Shown piece after piece: positions 1-8,143 of a stretch of DNA of 64,000 nucleotides (positions are counted from its first letter, which is position 1; each line of letters opens with the position of its first letter). A program made the position numbers and the translations under genes. The stretch is taken from the NCBI RefSeq assembly GCF_039541915.1, contig NZ_BAABHD010000028.1:1-64000 (forward strand), read 5' to 3'. The notes beneath the pieces were generated by a model. The model saw only the letters and a program-made list of their open reading frames with translations. It did no database searches and was not told where the DNA came from. The DNA is from Nibrella saemangeumensis (GTDB lineage: Bacteria; Bacteroidota; Bacteroidia; Cytophagales; Spirosomataceae).

Positions 1-104
1 AATCAGTCAAGTCGGAGGGGTACATCTTTGGTCGGATTAACCCTCAAGATAGGCTGATTTCCGCTTTTTCTAACCCCAGCGCTCCATTTTTAAACACGTT
101 CTAA
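1..104 (+). CDS. 3' end of an unidentified gene (partial)
   Basis: One frame stays open from the window edge to a TAA at 102-104 and encodes about 33 residues ending ...APFLNTF. The other two forward frames close earlier (at 39 and 57). It precedes the FkbM gene on the same strand, so it may be the last part of another glycan-locus gene. The fragment is too short to place in a family, and it could be chance. Confidence 0.35.
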   Translation, partial: SVKSEGYIFGRINPQDRLISAFSNPSAPFLNTF

Positions 105-378
105 ATCTAAAAAGTAGGTTCCACCGAGAAGTCGTAGCTAAATATAACTTAGACTTGTTTGTACTAATCTCTCATTAGTGCAACGTAAAGCGAGCAAACA
201 GGTAAATAGGATAATGACTATCTACCCCGAGTAGATGCTATTCAAAGTAATTTGATTAATTTTATCCTTCAATTTTTCATACAAATCACTACCTAGCGCA
301 TATAAAATTTGACATTAAAGCCATAATTAGGCAATCACGGAAATACATGAGGCTTATTGAGATAAATTTCTTATAATC
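105..378. other. AT-rich intergenic region
   Basis: About 270 bases with no convincing coding frame and strongly AT-rich composition, like the two genes that follow. It probably carries the promoter and leader of the FkbM gene, but no TAnnTTTG element with a proper -33 partner could be assigned. No RNA gene was recognised. Confidence 0.5.
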
Positions 379-1173
379 ATGAACCGGACTTTTTCAATAG
401 TTGACTCAGCAAAAAGAGTCTTGAATAAATCATTGAATAAAGAGACTAAGGCAAAAATTAGGGCTACTCAAAACTTAATAGATAGCCTTTTGATGAATGG
501 TAAAAGAAAGAGATTTTATAAACAATTTATAAAATCAGGAGATCTTTGTTTTGATATAGGCGCAAATGAGGGAAATCGAATCAAGCCAATTTTGGAGCTC
601 GGTGCAAAGATAATAGCCATTGAGCCACAACAGGAATGTGTAAACAAAATAAAGAAACGCTTCGGCGACAAAGTAACTATTTTGCAAGTAGGCATAGGGG
701 CAAAAAATGAAACTAAAACATTTCATATAAGTGACGCAAATACACTTTCAACTTTCTCTGAAGAATGGATCGAGTCTGTGCAGTCTACAGGAAGGTTTGA
801 GGGTTACTCTTGGTCTTCAGAAAGACAAATTGAAATTATAACTTTAGACTCCCTTATAAAAACTTATGGTCATCCCCACTTTGTAAAGGTAGATGTTGAA
901 GGATATGAGCTGGAAGTTTTAAAAGGTTTAACTGAGCCAATTCCGGTAATTAGCTTTGAATATGCTGTTCCCGAGTTTAGCCATCGAGCAGTCGACTGCT
1001 TAAACCTACTTTTGACCTTAAGTTCAAATATAAAATGCAACTTTTCAATAGGGGAAAGTATGCATTGGGCGTTGGATCGTTGGCTAAAAGGCGAAGAAAT
1101 GATCGAACTTGTACAATCTCAGAGCTTTACAAAAACTGGAGCAGGTGATATCTATGTAAAGGCTACGCTTTAA
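379..1173 (+). CDS. FkbM family methyltransferase
   Basis: A 264-residue SAM-dependent methyltransferase of the FkbM type, a family that O-methylates sugars or other small molecules. The SAM-binding motif I is DIGANEG (residues 59-65), followed by the acidic strand end IEPQ (81-84). The family-typical KVDVEGYE is at 170-177. There is no signal peptide, so it should act in the cytoplasm, probably methylating a sugar on a lipid-linked or nucleotide-linked glycan. It is the first complete gene of a plus-strand glycan set, 32 bases before a GT2 gene. The gene is much more AT-rich than the housekeeping part of the window, which suggests transfer. The exact substrate cannot be read from the sequence. 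Confidence 0.88.
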   Translation: MNRTFSIVDSAKRVLNKSLNKETKAKIRATQNLIDSLLMNGKRKRFYKQFIKSGDLCFDIGANEGNRIKPILELGAKIIAIEPQQECVNKIKKRFGDKVTILQVGIGAKNETKTFHISDANTLSTFSEEWIESVQSTGRFEGYSWSSERQIEIITLDSLIKTYGHPHFVKVDVEGYELEVLKGLTEPIPVISFEYAVPEFSHRAVDCLNLLLTLSSNIKCNFSIGESMHWALDRWLKGEEMIELVQSQSFTKTGAGDIYVKATL

Positions 1174-1205
1174 CCAATATTTAGGAGCAAAAAAGTAAGC
1201 GAAAA

Positions 1206-2063
1206 ATGTCAAACAATAACGCTATTTACTCTTCTCCTCCACTAGTTTCAGTTATTATGCCTGTCTACAATGGCGAACGCTATTTGGCACAATCAATTGA
1301 AAGTGTCTTAAGCCAGAGTTACACAAATCTGGAACTTATTATTGTTAATAATGGATCTACTGACGGTACAGCAAATATTCTTGACCAGTTTCTTAAGCGA
1401 GATAACCGAGTGCGAGTAATTTTTCACCCTGAACCACTAGGACATGCAGGTGAAGCAGCCTCTAATTTGGCTAGTCGGCAGGCTAAAGGAAAATATATTG
1501 CCAAACTTGATGCAGACGATATAGCTCTCCCACAACGTCTTGAAAAACAAGTGTCTTTTTTAGAAGCAAATCCGTCCATATTCCTAGTCGGGAGCTATTT
1601 AGAACTCATTGACAGTAATGGCAAAAAGTTAGGGATACGGTCATATCCACTTTCCAACAAGGCAATTTATCAAGAATTTTATCTTAGACTACCATTAGCC
1701 AATCCAGCAATAATGTATCGAAATGGTGTTATTAGTGGTGACTTTTATATTTTGCGACATAAGCTGTTTACTGACGATTATTATAGCTTGTTTGTTCATA
1801 TTCACAATGGTTTAACTTTTGCAAATCTTGATGAACCCCTTACTAAGTATCGAATCCACAATACAAATACCGTATTTTCAAACCTTCGTAAAAAGTGGGA
1901 AATAAATATGAGGGTAAAGCAAAGCTTTGTACGGGACTTTGGTTATTCTCCTACCTTAATTCATAAGTTAATTATCAGTTTAATTTCAGCAGTAATTTAT
2001 ACTTTTCCTGAAAGTTTTTTAATCCGCGTTATGAATCAAGCGCGAAAAATATTAAACGCGTAA
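1206..2063 (+). CDS. Glycosyltransferase family 2
   Basis: A 285-residue GT-A fold glycosyltransferase. The N-terminus SVIMPVYNGERYLAQSI is classic GT2. The nucleotide-binding NNGSTDGT lies at 48-55, and the metal-binding DxDD motif (LDADD) at 101-105. A C-terminal stretch ending in KYRIHN matches the usual end of the catalytic domain. It should transfer a sugar from a nucleotide sugar to a growing glycan on the cytoplasmic side of the membrane. It lies between the FkbM and DUF268 genes and is AT-rich like the former. The acceptor-side segment around 170-190 diverges from the usual family pattern, but the frame is intact. Donor and acceptor are unknown. Confidence 0.88.
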   Translation: MSNNNAIYSSPPLVSVIMPVYNGERYLAQSIESVLSQSYTNLELIIVNNGSTDGTANILDQFLKRDNRVRVIFHPEPLGHAGEAASNLASRQAKGKYIAKLDADDIALPQRLEKQVSFLEANPSIFLVGSYLELIDSNGKKLGIRSYPLSNKAIYQEFYLRLPLANPAIMYRNGVISGDFYILRHKLFTDDYYSLFVHIHNGLTFANLDEPLTKYRIHNTNTVFSNLRKKWEINMRVKQSFVRDFGYSPTLIHKLIISLISAVIYTFPESFLIRVMNQARKILNA

Positions 2064-2068
2064 AACTA

Positions 2069-2857
2069 GTGATTGTACGTATTCTAAAACTCGGCGCGGG
2101 GTTAACCCTGAGTGGAATCAAAGCTCTTCCCGACTACATCCGGGATTACTACAGGTTAAAAGAGCAGTTGAACGGGCAAACTCAATTCCCGATCAAAGGC
2201 TTTTATCCTGCCCTATTCGACCGGTATGCTGAAAGTGGCCATTTGGTTAAGCATTATTTTTTACAAGACCTATATGTTGCTCAACGGATCTTCAATAACA
2301 ACCCTATCAGGCATGTTGATATTGGTTCGCGAATTGATGGATTTGCCGCTCACGTTGCCGCTTTCCGTCCAATTGAAATTTTTGATATCCGACCATTGAC
2401 CCGCCAGATCCCGAACGTTAGTTTTCGGCAAGCAGACCTAATGGCTCTGCCTCCAAACCTGACAGCCTATACAGATTCTGTATCTTCTCTTCATGCCATC
2501 GAGCATTTTGGATTAGGGCGGTATGGTGACCCAATCGACATTAACGGCCATATTAAGGCACTTGACACTATTTATGAAATCTTAAAACCCGGAGGAACAT
2601 TTTATTTTTCATCTCCTATAGGTCCCCAAGGGATTGTTTATAACGCACACAGAGTTTTCGACGTTTCTTATCTGCTACAACTCTTCACACCACGTTACGA
2701 GATTATTTCATTTAGCTATATTAATGACAATGAGCAGCTCTTTGAGAACGTAGACTGGAAAACAGATGCAGTTAAAAATAATTTTGGCTGTTTATACGGT
2801 TGTGGAATATTTGAGATGAAAAAGATTAGTAACAGTACCAAGCCACACGACTCATAA
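2069..2857 (+). CDS. DUF268 domain protein, methyltransferase-like
   Basis: A 262-residue protein starting at GTG, 5 bases after the preceding stop codon. It contains the DUF268 pattern: HVDIGSRIDGFAAH, a FDIRPL acidic strand end, a SLHAIEHFGLGRYGDP motif and an LKPGGTFYFSSPIG segment. The last resembles the motif near strand 4-5 of class I SAM methyltransferases. The fold is therefore probably SAM-methyltransferase-like; the substrate of this family is not established as far as I know. It is found in polysaccharide clusters, which fits its position between a GT2 and a fucosyltransferase. Its base composition is intermediate between the AT-rich genes before it and the rest of the window. Confidence 0.8.
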   Translation: MIVRILKLGAGLTLSGIKALPDYIRDYYRLKEQLNGQTQFPIKGFYPALFDRYAESGHLVKHYFLQDLYVAQRIFNNNPIRHVDIGSRIDGFAAHVAAFRPIEIFDIRPLTRQIPNVSFRQADLMALPPNLTAYTDSVSSLHAIEHFGLGRYGDPIDINGHIKALDTIYEILKPGGTFYFSSPIGPQGIVYNAHRVFDVSYLLQLFTPRYEIISFSYINDNEQLFENVDWKTDAVKNNFGCLYGCGIFEMKKISNSTKPHDS

Positions 2858-2868
2858 GACTTTATAGG

Positions 2869-3741
2869 ATGGTGATTACATGCCTTATGGGTGGCTTAGG
2901 AAACCAGATGTTCCAATATGCATTTGGTTTAAGAACGGCTCAGGCCCTACAGCAGGAACTCAAATTGAGTAAACTCATACTTGAAAGTAAGCTAGCCGCG
3001 CAACTAAGAAACTTTACACACAGGCAGTATGAACTGGACGTTTTTGGATTAAACGTGCCCTTTGCCTCAACTTCTGAGACTCTCTCGAGCCTGATCCTGG
3101 CTACTCTACCCGGTTCTAGAAGTTTTATCCTGCGTGAACAATCAAACGTAGAATCGATATTGAGCTTGATGCTCCACTCGGCTAAATCAGTTCTTTGTTG
3201 GGGTTACTGGCAGTCAGAAAACTGGTTTAAACCCATTGCCCCGCTACTTCGACAACAATTTATTTTCCAAAGGCCGCTTTCTCCTAGAAGTCAGCAGTAT
3301 GCTGAAGCTATTCAGCGCTCCCATAACGCAGTATTTATTCATATCCGTCGGGGAGATTACGTATCTAACCCAAATGCTAATAAACATCATGGCTTTATTG
3401 GAGAAATTTACTATCGGAAAGCTATTGACCAAATGCATCAACAACTTGATGCACCAGAATTTTTTGTATTTTCCGATGATATGGGCTGGGTTCGATCTAA
3501 CTTAGGTCCAGCAATGAGTTCGGCAACTTACATAGAAGGCAACACAGGAGCTAATAGTTGGCAGGATATGTACTTGATGAGTTTATGCCAGTTTGCTATT
3601 ATCGCTAATAGCTCCTTTAGTTGGTGGGGAGCCTGGCTTAATCCGTCAACAACCAAAACGGTTATTGCTCCCAAACAATGGTTTGCATCGCCAAACGTCT
3701 CCTCGAAAACGATTGTCCCTGAAAACTGGCTTCTATTGTAA
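2869..3741 (+). CDS. Alpha-1,2-fucosyltransferase (GT11)
   Basis: A 290-residue GT11 enzyme that would move L-fucose from GDP-fucose to a glycan. The N-terminal glycine-rich MGGLGNQMFQYAFG is diagnostic. The donor-binding HIRRGDYV motif is at 158-165, and SFSWWGAWLN at 249-258 is the conserved C-terminal motif. Length is normal for the family. It is the last gene of the plus-strand glycan set, 11 bases after the DUF268 gene. Its TAA directly abuts the stop codon of the convergent DUF2304 gene with no base between. GDP-fucose supply would need Gmd (present at 36.8-37.9 kb) and a GDP-fucose synthase, which is not in this window. Confidence 0.92.
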   Translation: MVITCLMGGLGNQMFQYAFGLRTAQALQQELKLSKLILESKLAAQLRNFTHRQYELDVFGLNVPFASTSETLSSLILATLPGSRSFILREQSNVESILSLMLHSAKSVLCWGYWQSENWFKPIAPLLRQQFIFQRPLSPRSQQYAEAIQRSHNAVFIHIRRGDYVSNPNANKHHGFIGEIYYRKAIDQMHQQLDAPEFFVFSDDMGWVRSNLGPAMSSATYIEGNTGANSWQDMYLMSLCQFAIIANSSFSWWGAWLNPSTTKTVIAPKQWFASPNVSSKTIVPENWLLL

Positions 3742-4122
3742 TTAAGCGTCTTTAGAATCCTTGAGTGCAACTGAGGTGTCTCCTTTCTGGTCAATTGCAT
3801 TGCGTATGGCATTTTGCCGGATCAGCTGCGTAATTATTAAATCATGCTCAAGAATTCTTCGGTATAAAATTACTCCCATGAGCAATATTCCTGTAAACAG
3901 TAAATAAAACACTAGATCAACACCACGTCCTACCCCCAACTGCTGAGCCAGGTAGTAGGGTATATATGGAACCGCTACAAACAATATGCCAACTAAAACA
4001 ATAGCTAGAAAAACTAACCTGTACATCAGCCGGTTACGGAGAAGGCGCAGTGAGGCAATGGCCACTATAACCAGCAAAATGGTCAGGATAAACTGAATAG
4101 GAGTTAATGTAACTTGCATCAC
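3742..4122 (-). CDS. DUF2304 small membrane protein
   Basis: A 126-residue protein with three strongly hydrophobic segments (about residues 9-25, 33-52 and 66-87) and a charged C-terminal tail, the layout of DUF2304 proteins. It is the last gene of a minus-strand operon. Its start (GTG at 4122, or ATG at 4119) overlaps the stop of the upstream GT2 gene, a sign of translational coupling. DUF2304 proteins are often found beside polyprenyl-phosphate glycosyltransferases. Size and position recall GtrA-like flippases of three-component glycan modification systems, but that role is inference. Function is not established. Confidence 0.8.
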   Translation of the reverse strand: MMQVTLTPIQFILTILLVIVAIASLRLLRNRLMYRLVFLAIVLVGILFVAVPYIPYYLAQQLGVGRGVDLVFYLLFTGILLMGVILYRRILEHDLIITQLIRQNAIRNAIDQKGDTSVALKDSKDA

Positions 4123-4799
4123 CGGAAGTATTTATTGATAAAAACGTCAACCAAAATATTGAAAGCACCTGACCACCGTTGTCCTTTGTCCTGCGAATAC
4201 GCTGTGTATACAATATGTGTAGGTAACTCCATATAGCGCAGATGCCCGCGCCGAATCTGCATCAAAATTTCTGTTGCATGAGCCATACGATTTTCTTTTA
4301 GCTGAATAGCATTTAATGCTCGCCGATTCATTACACGAAAGCCATTATGTGCGTCGGTGAGCCAAAGGCCAGTTAGTAAACCATTTACCATACGGGCAAT
4401 CTTAAGTAGTCCCCTTCTTAATCGGGGAATGGCATCCATGTCGTCCTCCCTCAGAAAACGAGAGCCTAGAATGATATCGACAGGTTGCGCACATAGTTCC
4501 TCTATAAAACGTGGGATATCAGCCGGGTTATGCTGGCCATCAGCATCAAAATGTACCACTACGTCAGCATCCTGCATGCGGGCATATTCCATTCCGGTTT
4601 GCAGTGCTGCACCCTGGCCAAGGTTTATATCATGACGTAAATAAACAACTGGTAAATCGCGTACCGCATTAAATGTAGAGTCGGTAGAGGCATCATCAAT
4701 TACCACAACGGTATAGAGTTCGCTCAACGAACGAACAGTTTGACGAATGACCTTCCCCTCATTGTAAGAGGGAATTAAAATGAAAACACGCTTATTCAT
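4119..4799 (-). CDS. GT2 polyprenyl-phosphate glycosyltransferase-like (DPM1/GtrB type)
   Basis: A 226-residue GT2 starting at the ATG at 4799; an upstream start in frame (4835) would add 12 residues lying inside the previous gene and is less likely. From the chosen start, PSYNEG is at 10-15, DDASTDST at 35-42, GQGAALQTG at 61-69 and the metal-binding DADGQH at 85-90. This pattern is typical of dolichyl/undecaprenyl-phosphate mannosyl- or glucosyltransferases. It lacks the C-terminal membrane segments of GtrB, so membrane attachment may depend on its partners. It overlaps the upstream GT-C-like gene by 8 bases and the downstream DUF2304 gene by 1-4 bases. It probably makes a lipid-linked monosaccharide for the neighbouring membrane protein. 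Confidence 0.87.
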   Translation of the reverse strand: MNKRVFILIPSYNEGKVIRQTVRSLSELYTVVVIDDASTDSTFNAVRDLPVVYLRHDINLGQGAALQTGMEYARMQDADVVVHFDADGQHNPADIPRFIEELCAQPVDIILGSRFLREDDMDAIPRLRRGLLKIARMVNGLLTGLWLTDAHNGFRVMNRRALNAIQLKENRMAHATEILMQIRRGHLRYMELPTHIVYTAYSQDKGQRWSGAFNILVDVFINKYFR

Positions 4800-6882
4800 T
4801 GCTACGGTAAATTTCAATAGCGCCCAACTTCTCAACCTGCTTCAAACAACGTACCTCCACGGCCTGTGGCGTTCTGTCGAAGATAAAATATTTAACGTTA
4901 AGCCTTTTGAGCTTCGGAGAACAAGGATCGACTCCAACCATGTACCCATCCTCAAAATTACTTTGAATTATGGTGCTGTCTTTACCGTCGATATACGTAT
5001 TATAAACAGTGTGAGCGTAGCGGTTATAAGCTGAATCACGTTTAGCGGTTGGGTCCAGTACCCGCATAGTCTTAAAGTCCGGCTGGTTTTTGACTCCACT
5101 TACCTGATTAACGCCTGTTGCCGTAACCAAGTAAGTTATGTATTGATTTCCTAATACAACCCAACGTGCATCAGGCTCTTTTATATGAAGTTCCCTTACC
5201 TTTTTATACAGTACATGATCCGTTATTGGTGATAACCCTTTAGCTACTGGGTTTATTTTTAGATTTGGAAGCGTAAAAAGGACTAAAGCGGCCGCAACTC
5301 CCAATTCTTTATACTTAAAATTTGTTATAGGGAGCATCAGAATATTTAGCCCAATGAAAAAGAGTGTAGGCAGAAACAGTTGATGTACCTTATAAAAGTT
5401 TTGCGAAGTCGATAAATTCAGCCAGGCAGCATAAATCATAAAGCCAACCACTCCAACTACCAAAGCTGCCGCAAGGGTTGATTGGATCTTTATTCTCTGC
5501 CTGCTAATATAATCAAGGTACAGCACGGCCAGTACAACGTTGGCAATACCGAACGGTATCTGAGTTCGCCGTGTTGGACTAACGTCCATCAGGGTAGCTT
5601 TTGCCAAAAAAGCCGGAAAGCCAAGTTCCATCCACACCAAAAGCACAAGCACATACCCTAAAGTAAAAGCGAGGAGTGGATCAATTTTTCCGGTACGAAT
5701 TCTGTAAATGGCAAGTCCAACAGCAATAACCGGGGTAAACGTGATAAAATGTGAGAGTTCACAAATGTTTAACCAGTGTTGGGGAAACTTCTGATCATTA
5801 AGCAACCATCCAGCATAATATTCTGAGAACCAGTTAGCAATAAATCCCGTTCCTCCAGTTTCGCTTCGCTTACCTGGATATACCGTATTAGACATTACCT
5901 CAATGGTAGAATTTGCATCAAGGAAGTAGAGGTAAAACACAACACCTAGCACAGCAAAGGCTACTGCAAACGTTCCCAACTTTTGGAGAACTTTTGCAAA
6001 TAGTCGCGCTTTATCTAAATCCCGCCAGACATAGCCGATTAATAGTATAACCAGTAAATACCCCATAGGTACCTGATAGGGTGGGTATAGATTAAGTGCA
6101 AAAGATCCGAACGCCCAGGCAAAGACTAGTCCCCATAAGAAAATTGGCTTTGAACTGCGGGTGTAAAAAATATAAATAGACGAAATCAATAGAAGACACC
6201 CAGAAAATATAATTGTCAAAAAGAAAAATGACCACCAAGCTAGTCCCGGTGAAAAAATTAACCAGAATGCTCCAAAAACAGAAAGCCAAAAATTATTTTG
6301 AGTCAGTAGCAGAAAGGTTAAGGCAACTGCAATGAACGAAAAGAAAATAATAAAATTCCAGCGCCAAGCAAAACCAATTTCTGATCCGAATAAATAAAAA
6401 CCCCAATAATCAGGCCTGAAAACAGAGACAAAATGCTTAATTGGAAAGTACCCAACCAGCGCAACCCGCTCTCCACCAATAGCCGGATTCTCTAACGGAT
6501 AATCCTGATGAGCCTGCGACAGAATGAACGGGGTCACAACACCCCATTCATCAATCCGTATGGGCTTGGGGGTACCTGAAATTAATCCACGTCGTTGATC
6601 CGCACCATCAGGAATTATCTGGTTCCAAATTGGAATAGAAGAGTAGTGAACTTTAGCCAGAGTTAACAGTACAAACAATCCTATGCATATGCCCACAAAC
6701 CATTTAACCCTCTTATCAAACCGTATTAAATCCGGCGTCTTTGAGTTAAAAGAAACAGGCTCAGAATGAAGGGTACTCGTCGGCTTTTTTACGTCAACAG
6801 GTTTAGGTACATCAGTTGTAGCTATAGTGTTTTTTTGCTTCGGCGGTGCCGCTGGATACTTCTTCTTAGGAGACTTAGACAT
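4792..6882 (-). CDS. Large polytopic membrane protein, probable GT-C type glycosyltransferase
   Basis: A 696-residue protein. A Lys/Pro-rich cytoplasmic N-terminus (about 1-58) is followed by a first membrane helix (about 61-79), an exoplasmic loop and then roughly ten or more hydrophobic helices. It ends in a soluble C-terminal domain from about residue 560. The loop after the first helix contains RIDEW at 109-113. An acidic motif there is characteristic of GT-C enzymes that use polyprenyl-phosphate sugars. It is the first gene of an operon with a GT2 and a DUF2304 gene. That context suggests it transfers a sugar from a lipid carrier to a glycan or protein outside the membrane. The GT-C assignment is inference from topology, motif and context; no precise family name is claimed. 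Confidence 0.65.
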   Translation of the reverse strand: MSKSPKKKYPAAPPKQKNTIATTDVPKPVDVKKPTSTLHSEPVSFNSKTPDLIRFDKRVKWFVGICIGLFVLLTLAKVHYSSIPIWNQIIPDGADQRRGLISGTPKPIRIDEWGVVTPFILSQAHQDYPLENPAIGGERVALVGYFPIKHFVSVFRPDYWGFYLFGSEIGFAWRWNFIIFFSFIAVALTFLLLTQNNFWLSVFGAFWLIFSPGLAWWSFFFLTIIFSGCLLLISSIYIFYTRSSKPIFLWGLVFAWAFGSFALNLYPPYQVPMGYLLVILLIGYVWRDLDKARLFAKVLQKLGTFAVAFAVLGVVFYLYFLDANSTIEVMSNTVYPGKRSETGGTGFIANWFSEYYAGWLLNDQKFPQHWLNICELSHFITFTPVIAVGLAIYRIRTGKIDPLLAFTLGYVLVLLVWMELGFPAFLAKATLMDVSPTRRTQIPFGIANVVLAVLYLDYISRQRIKIQSTLAAALVVGVVGFMIYAAWLNLSTSQNFYKVHQLFLPTLFFIGLNILMLPITNFKYKELGVAAALVLFTLPNLKINPVAKGLSPITDHVLYKKVRELHIKEPDARWVVLGNQYITYLVTATGVNQVSGVKNQPDFKTMRVLDPTAKRDSAYNRYAHTVYNTYIDGKDSTIIQSNFEDGYMVGVDPCSPKLKRLNVKYFIFDRTPQAVEVRCLKQVEKLGAIEIYRSNE

Positions 6883-7034
6883 ATTTCCGGTGAGAACGTG
6901 GGCAAATCAAAAAATTTTCGGCTATCCTGCCAACCAAATACTATCAAAATTAAACACTTGCCTTGCCTCCTCCAAACGAGGTACTGACATTTATCGAGTT
7001 CTATGGCTTATCTTTAAGCCCATTTTAATCTTTC

Positions 7035-8024
7035 ATGAAGCGACTCATCCGGCGCGTTCTCCCTGCCCTGCTAGCTGTAGTGTTGCTGGCGTACGCGCTT
7101 AAAGATATATCTTTTGCCGATATAGCCGGTCAGTTCCGACAGGCCAACTATGGCTGGATTGCCGCTGTGGGTCTTATTACCGCCCTTTCGTTCTATGTTC
7201 GGGGTATGCGGTGGCGGCAGGCGTTGCTGGGGCTTGGCTATCAGCCCACGGCATTTCGGGCTACGGTTGCTTACCTGGCAGGCATTATTGCCAGCATGAT
7301 TGTGCCGGGTTCAGGGGAGCTTACCCGTTGTGCTACACTGCAGCGGACAGACAGGGTACCCTTCTCTCAAGGGGTTGGTTCGGTGGTGGCGGAGCGAATT
7401 GTTGATTTGCTCATGCTGGGACTGCTGCTCCTGCTTACCTTTCTGCTGGAGCTGCGCCGTATGCGTGCTTACTTCTCGGACCTGTCAATGGCAGCACCCG
7501 GTACCCTGGGCTGGTGGCTGGTCGGCGTTGCCCTGGTCGGTGGCTTGCTGGGGCTTTGGCTCATGCGCCGGGCCTTGCGGACTCATACGCTTCGGCAGCA
7601 TCCGTTCGTGCAGAAACTGATTCGGGCCATACAGGGACTCTGGAAGGGTTTTATGTCCATCCGGCAGTTACCTCACCCGTGGCTTTTTGTCTTTTTAACC
7701 GCCTTGATTCAGGGGCTGGTCTGGCTCAGTACGTACTGGCTGCTGTTGTCGTTAGACAGTACGCAGTCGCTTCCGCCTTCGGCTGCCCTTACGATCCTCA
7801 CCGTTAGCTCCATCGGGGGAATTCTGATTCCGACGCAGGGGGGTATCGGTACGTTTCACTTTCTTGTCAGCCGGGCGCTGGTACTCTACGGCTTCACGGC
7901 GGCAAATGGCGCGGTGGTTGCCACCTTTCTGCACGCGGTGAGTTTCGGCCTCAGCCTGTTGCTGAGCAGTCTGAGCTTTTTGCTAGTGCCCTTTCTGCTG
8001 ACCCGCCGGCCGGAACAGTCCTGA
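7035..8024 (+). CDS. Flippase-like / lysylphosphatidylglycerol synthase TM-region protein (UPF0104, YbhN/AglD type)
   Basis: A 329-residue integral membrane protein with about eight hydrophobic helices. It has the family landmarks: an RGMRWRQAL segment after the second helix, a PGSGELTRC motif near residue 95, VVAERIVDLLMLG near 120, and a C-terminal IGGILIPTQGGIGTFHF region. These match the TIGR00374/AglD-like family of proposed lipid flippases and the membrane half of MprF. No catalytic aminoacyltransferase domain is attached. It is divergent from the GT-C gene with about 150 bases between, so it may serve the same glycan-lipid pathway. The transported lipid is unknown. Confidence 0.82.
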   Translation: MKRLIRRVLPALLAVVLLAYALKDISFADIAGQFRQANYGWIAAVGLITALSFYVRGMRWRQALLGLGYQPTAFRATVAYLAGIIASMIVPGSGELTRCATLQRTDRVPFSQGVGSVVAERIVDLLMLGLLLLLTFLLELRRMRAYFSDLSMAAPGTLGWWLVGVALVGGLLGLWLMRRALRTHTLRQHPFVQKLIRAIQGLWKGFMSIRQLPHPWLFVFLTALIQGLVWLSTYWLLLSLDSTQSLPPSAALTILTVSSIGGILIPTQGGIGTFHFLVSRALVLYGFTAANGAVVATFLHAVSFGLSLLLSSLSFLLVPFLLTRRPEQS

Positions 8025-8143
8025 AAAAGGAAAGCTGAGCCGGGCTACCTCGGGAACATTTTTCAGGCTTCTATACTTTCTGTTTTTGTATCTTCGTTAC
8101 CACTAATCGAACCAGGCATACCCTGTTAATGTAACCTTTATTG

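Noticed and set aside
4800..4835. Longer N-terminus of the GT2 gene with start at 4835
   Set aside because: The extra 12 residues lie inside the upstream gene and are not needed for the fold; the ATG at 4799 gives the normal MNKRVFILIPSYNEG start.
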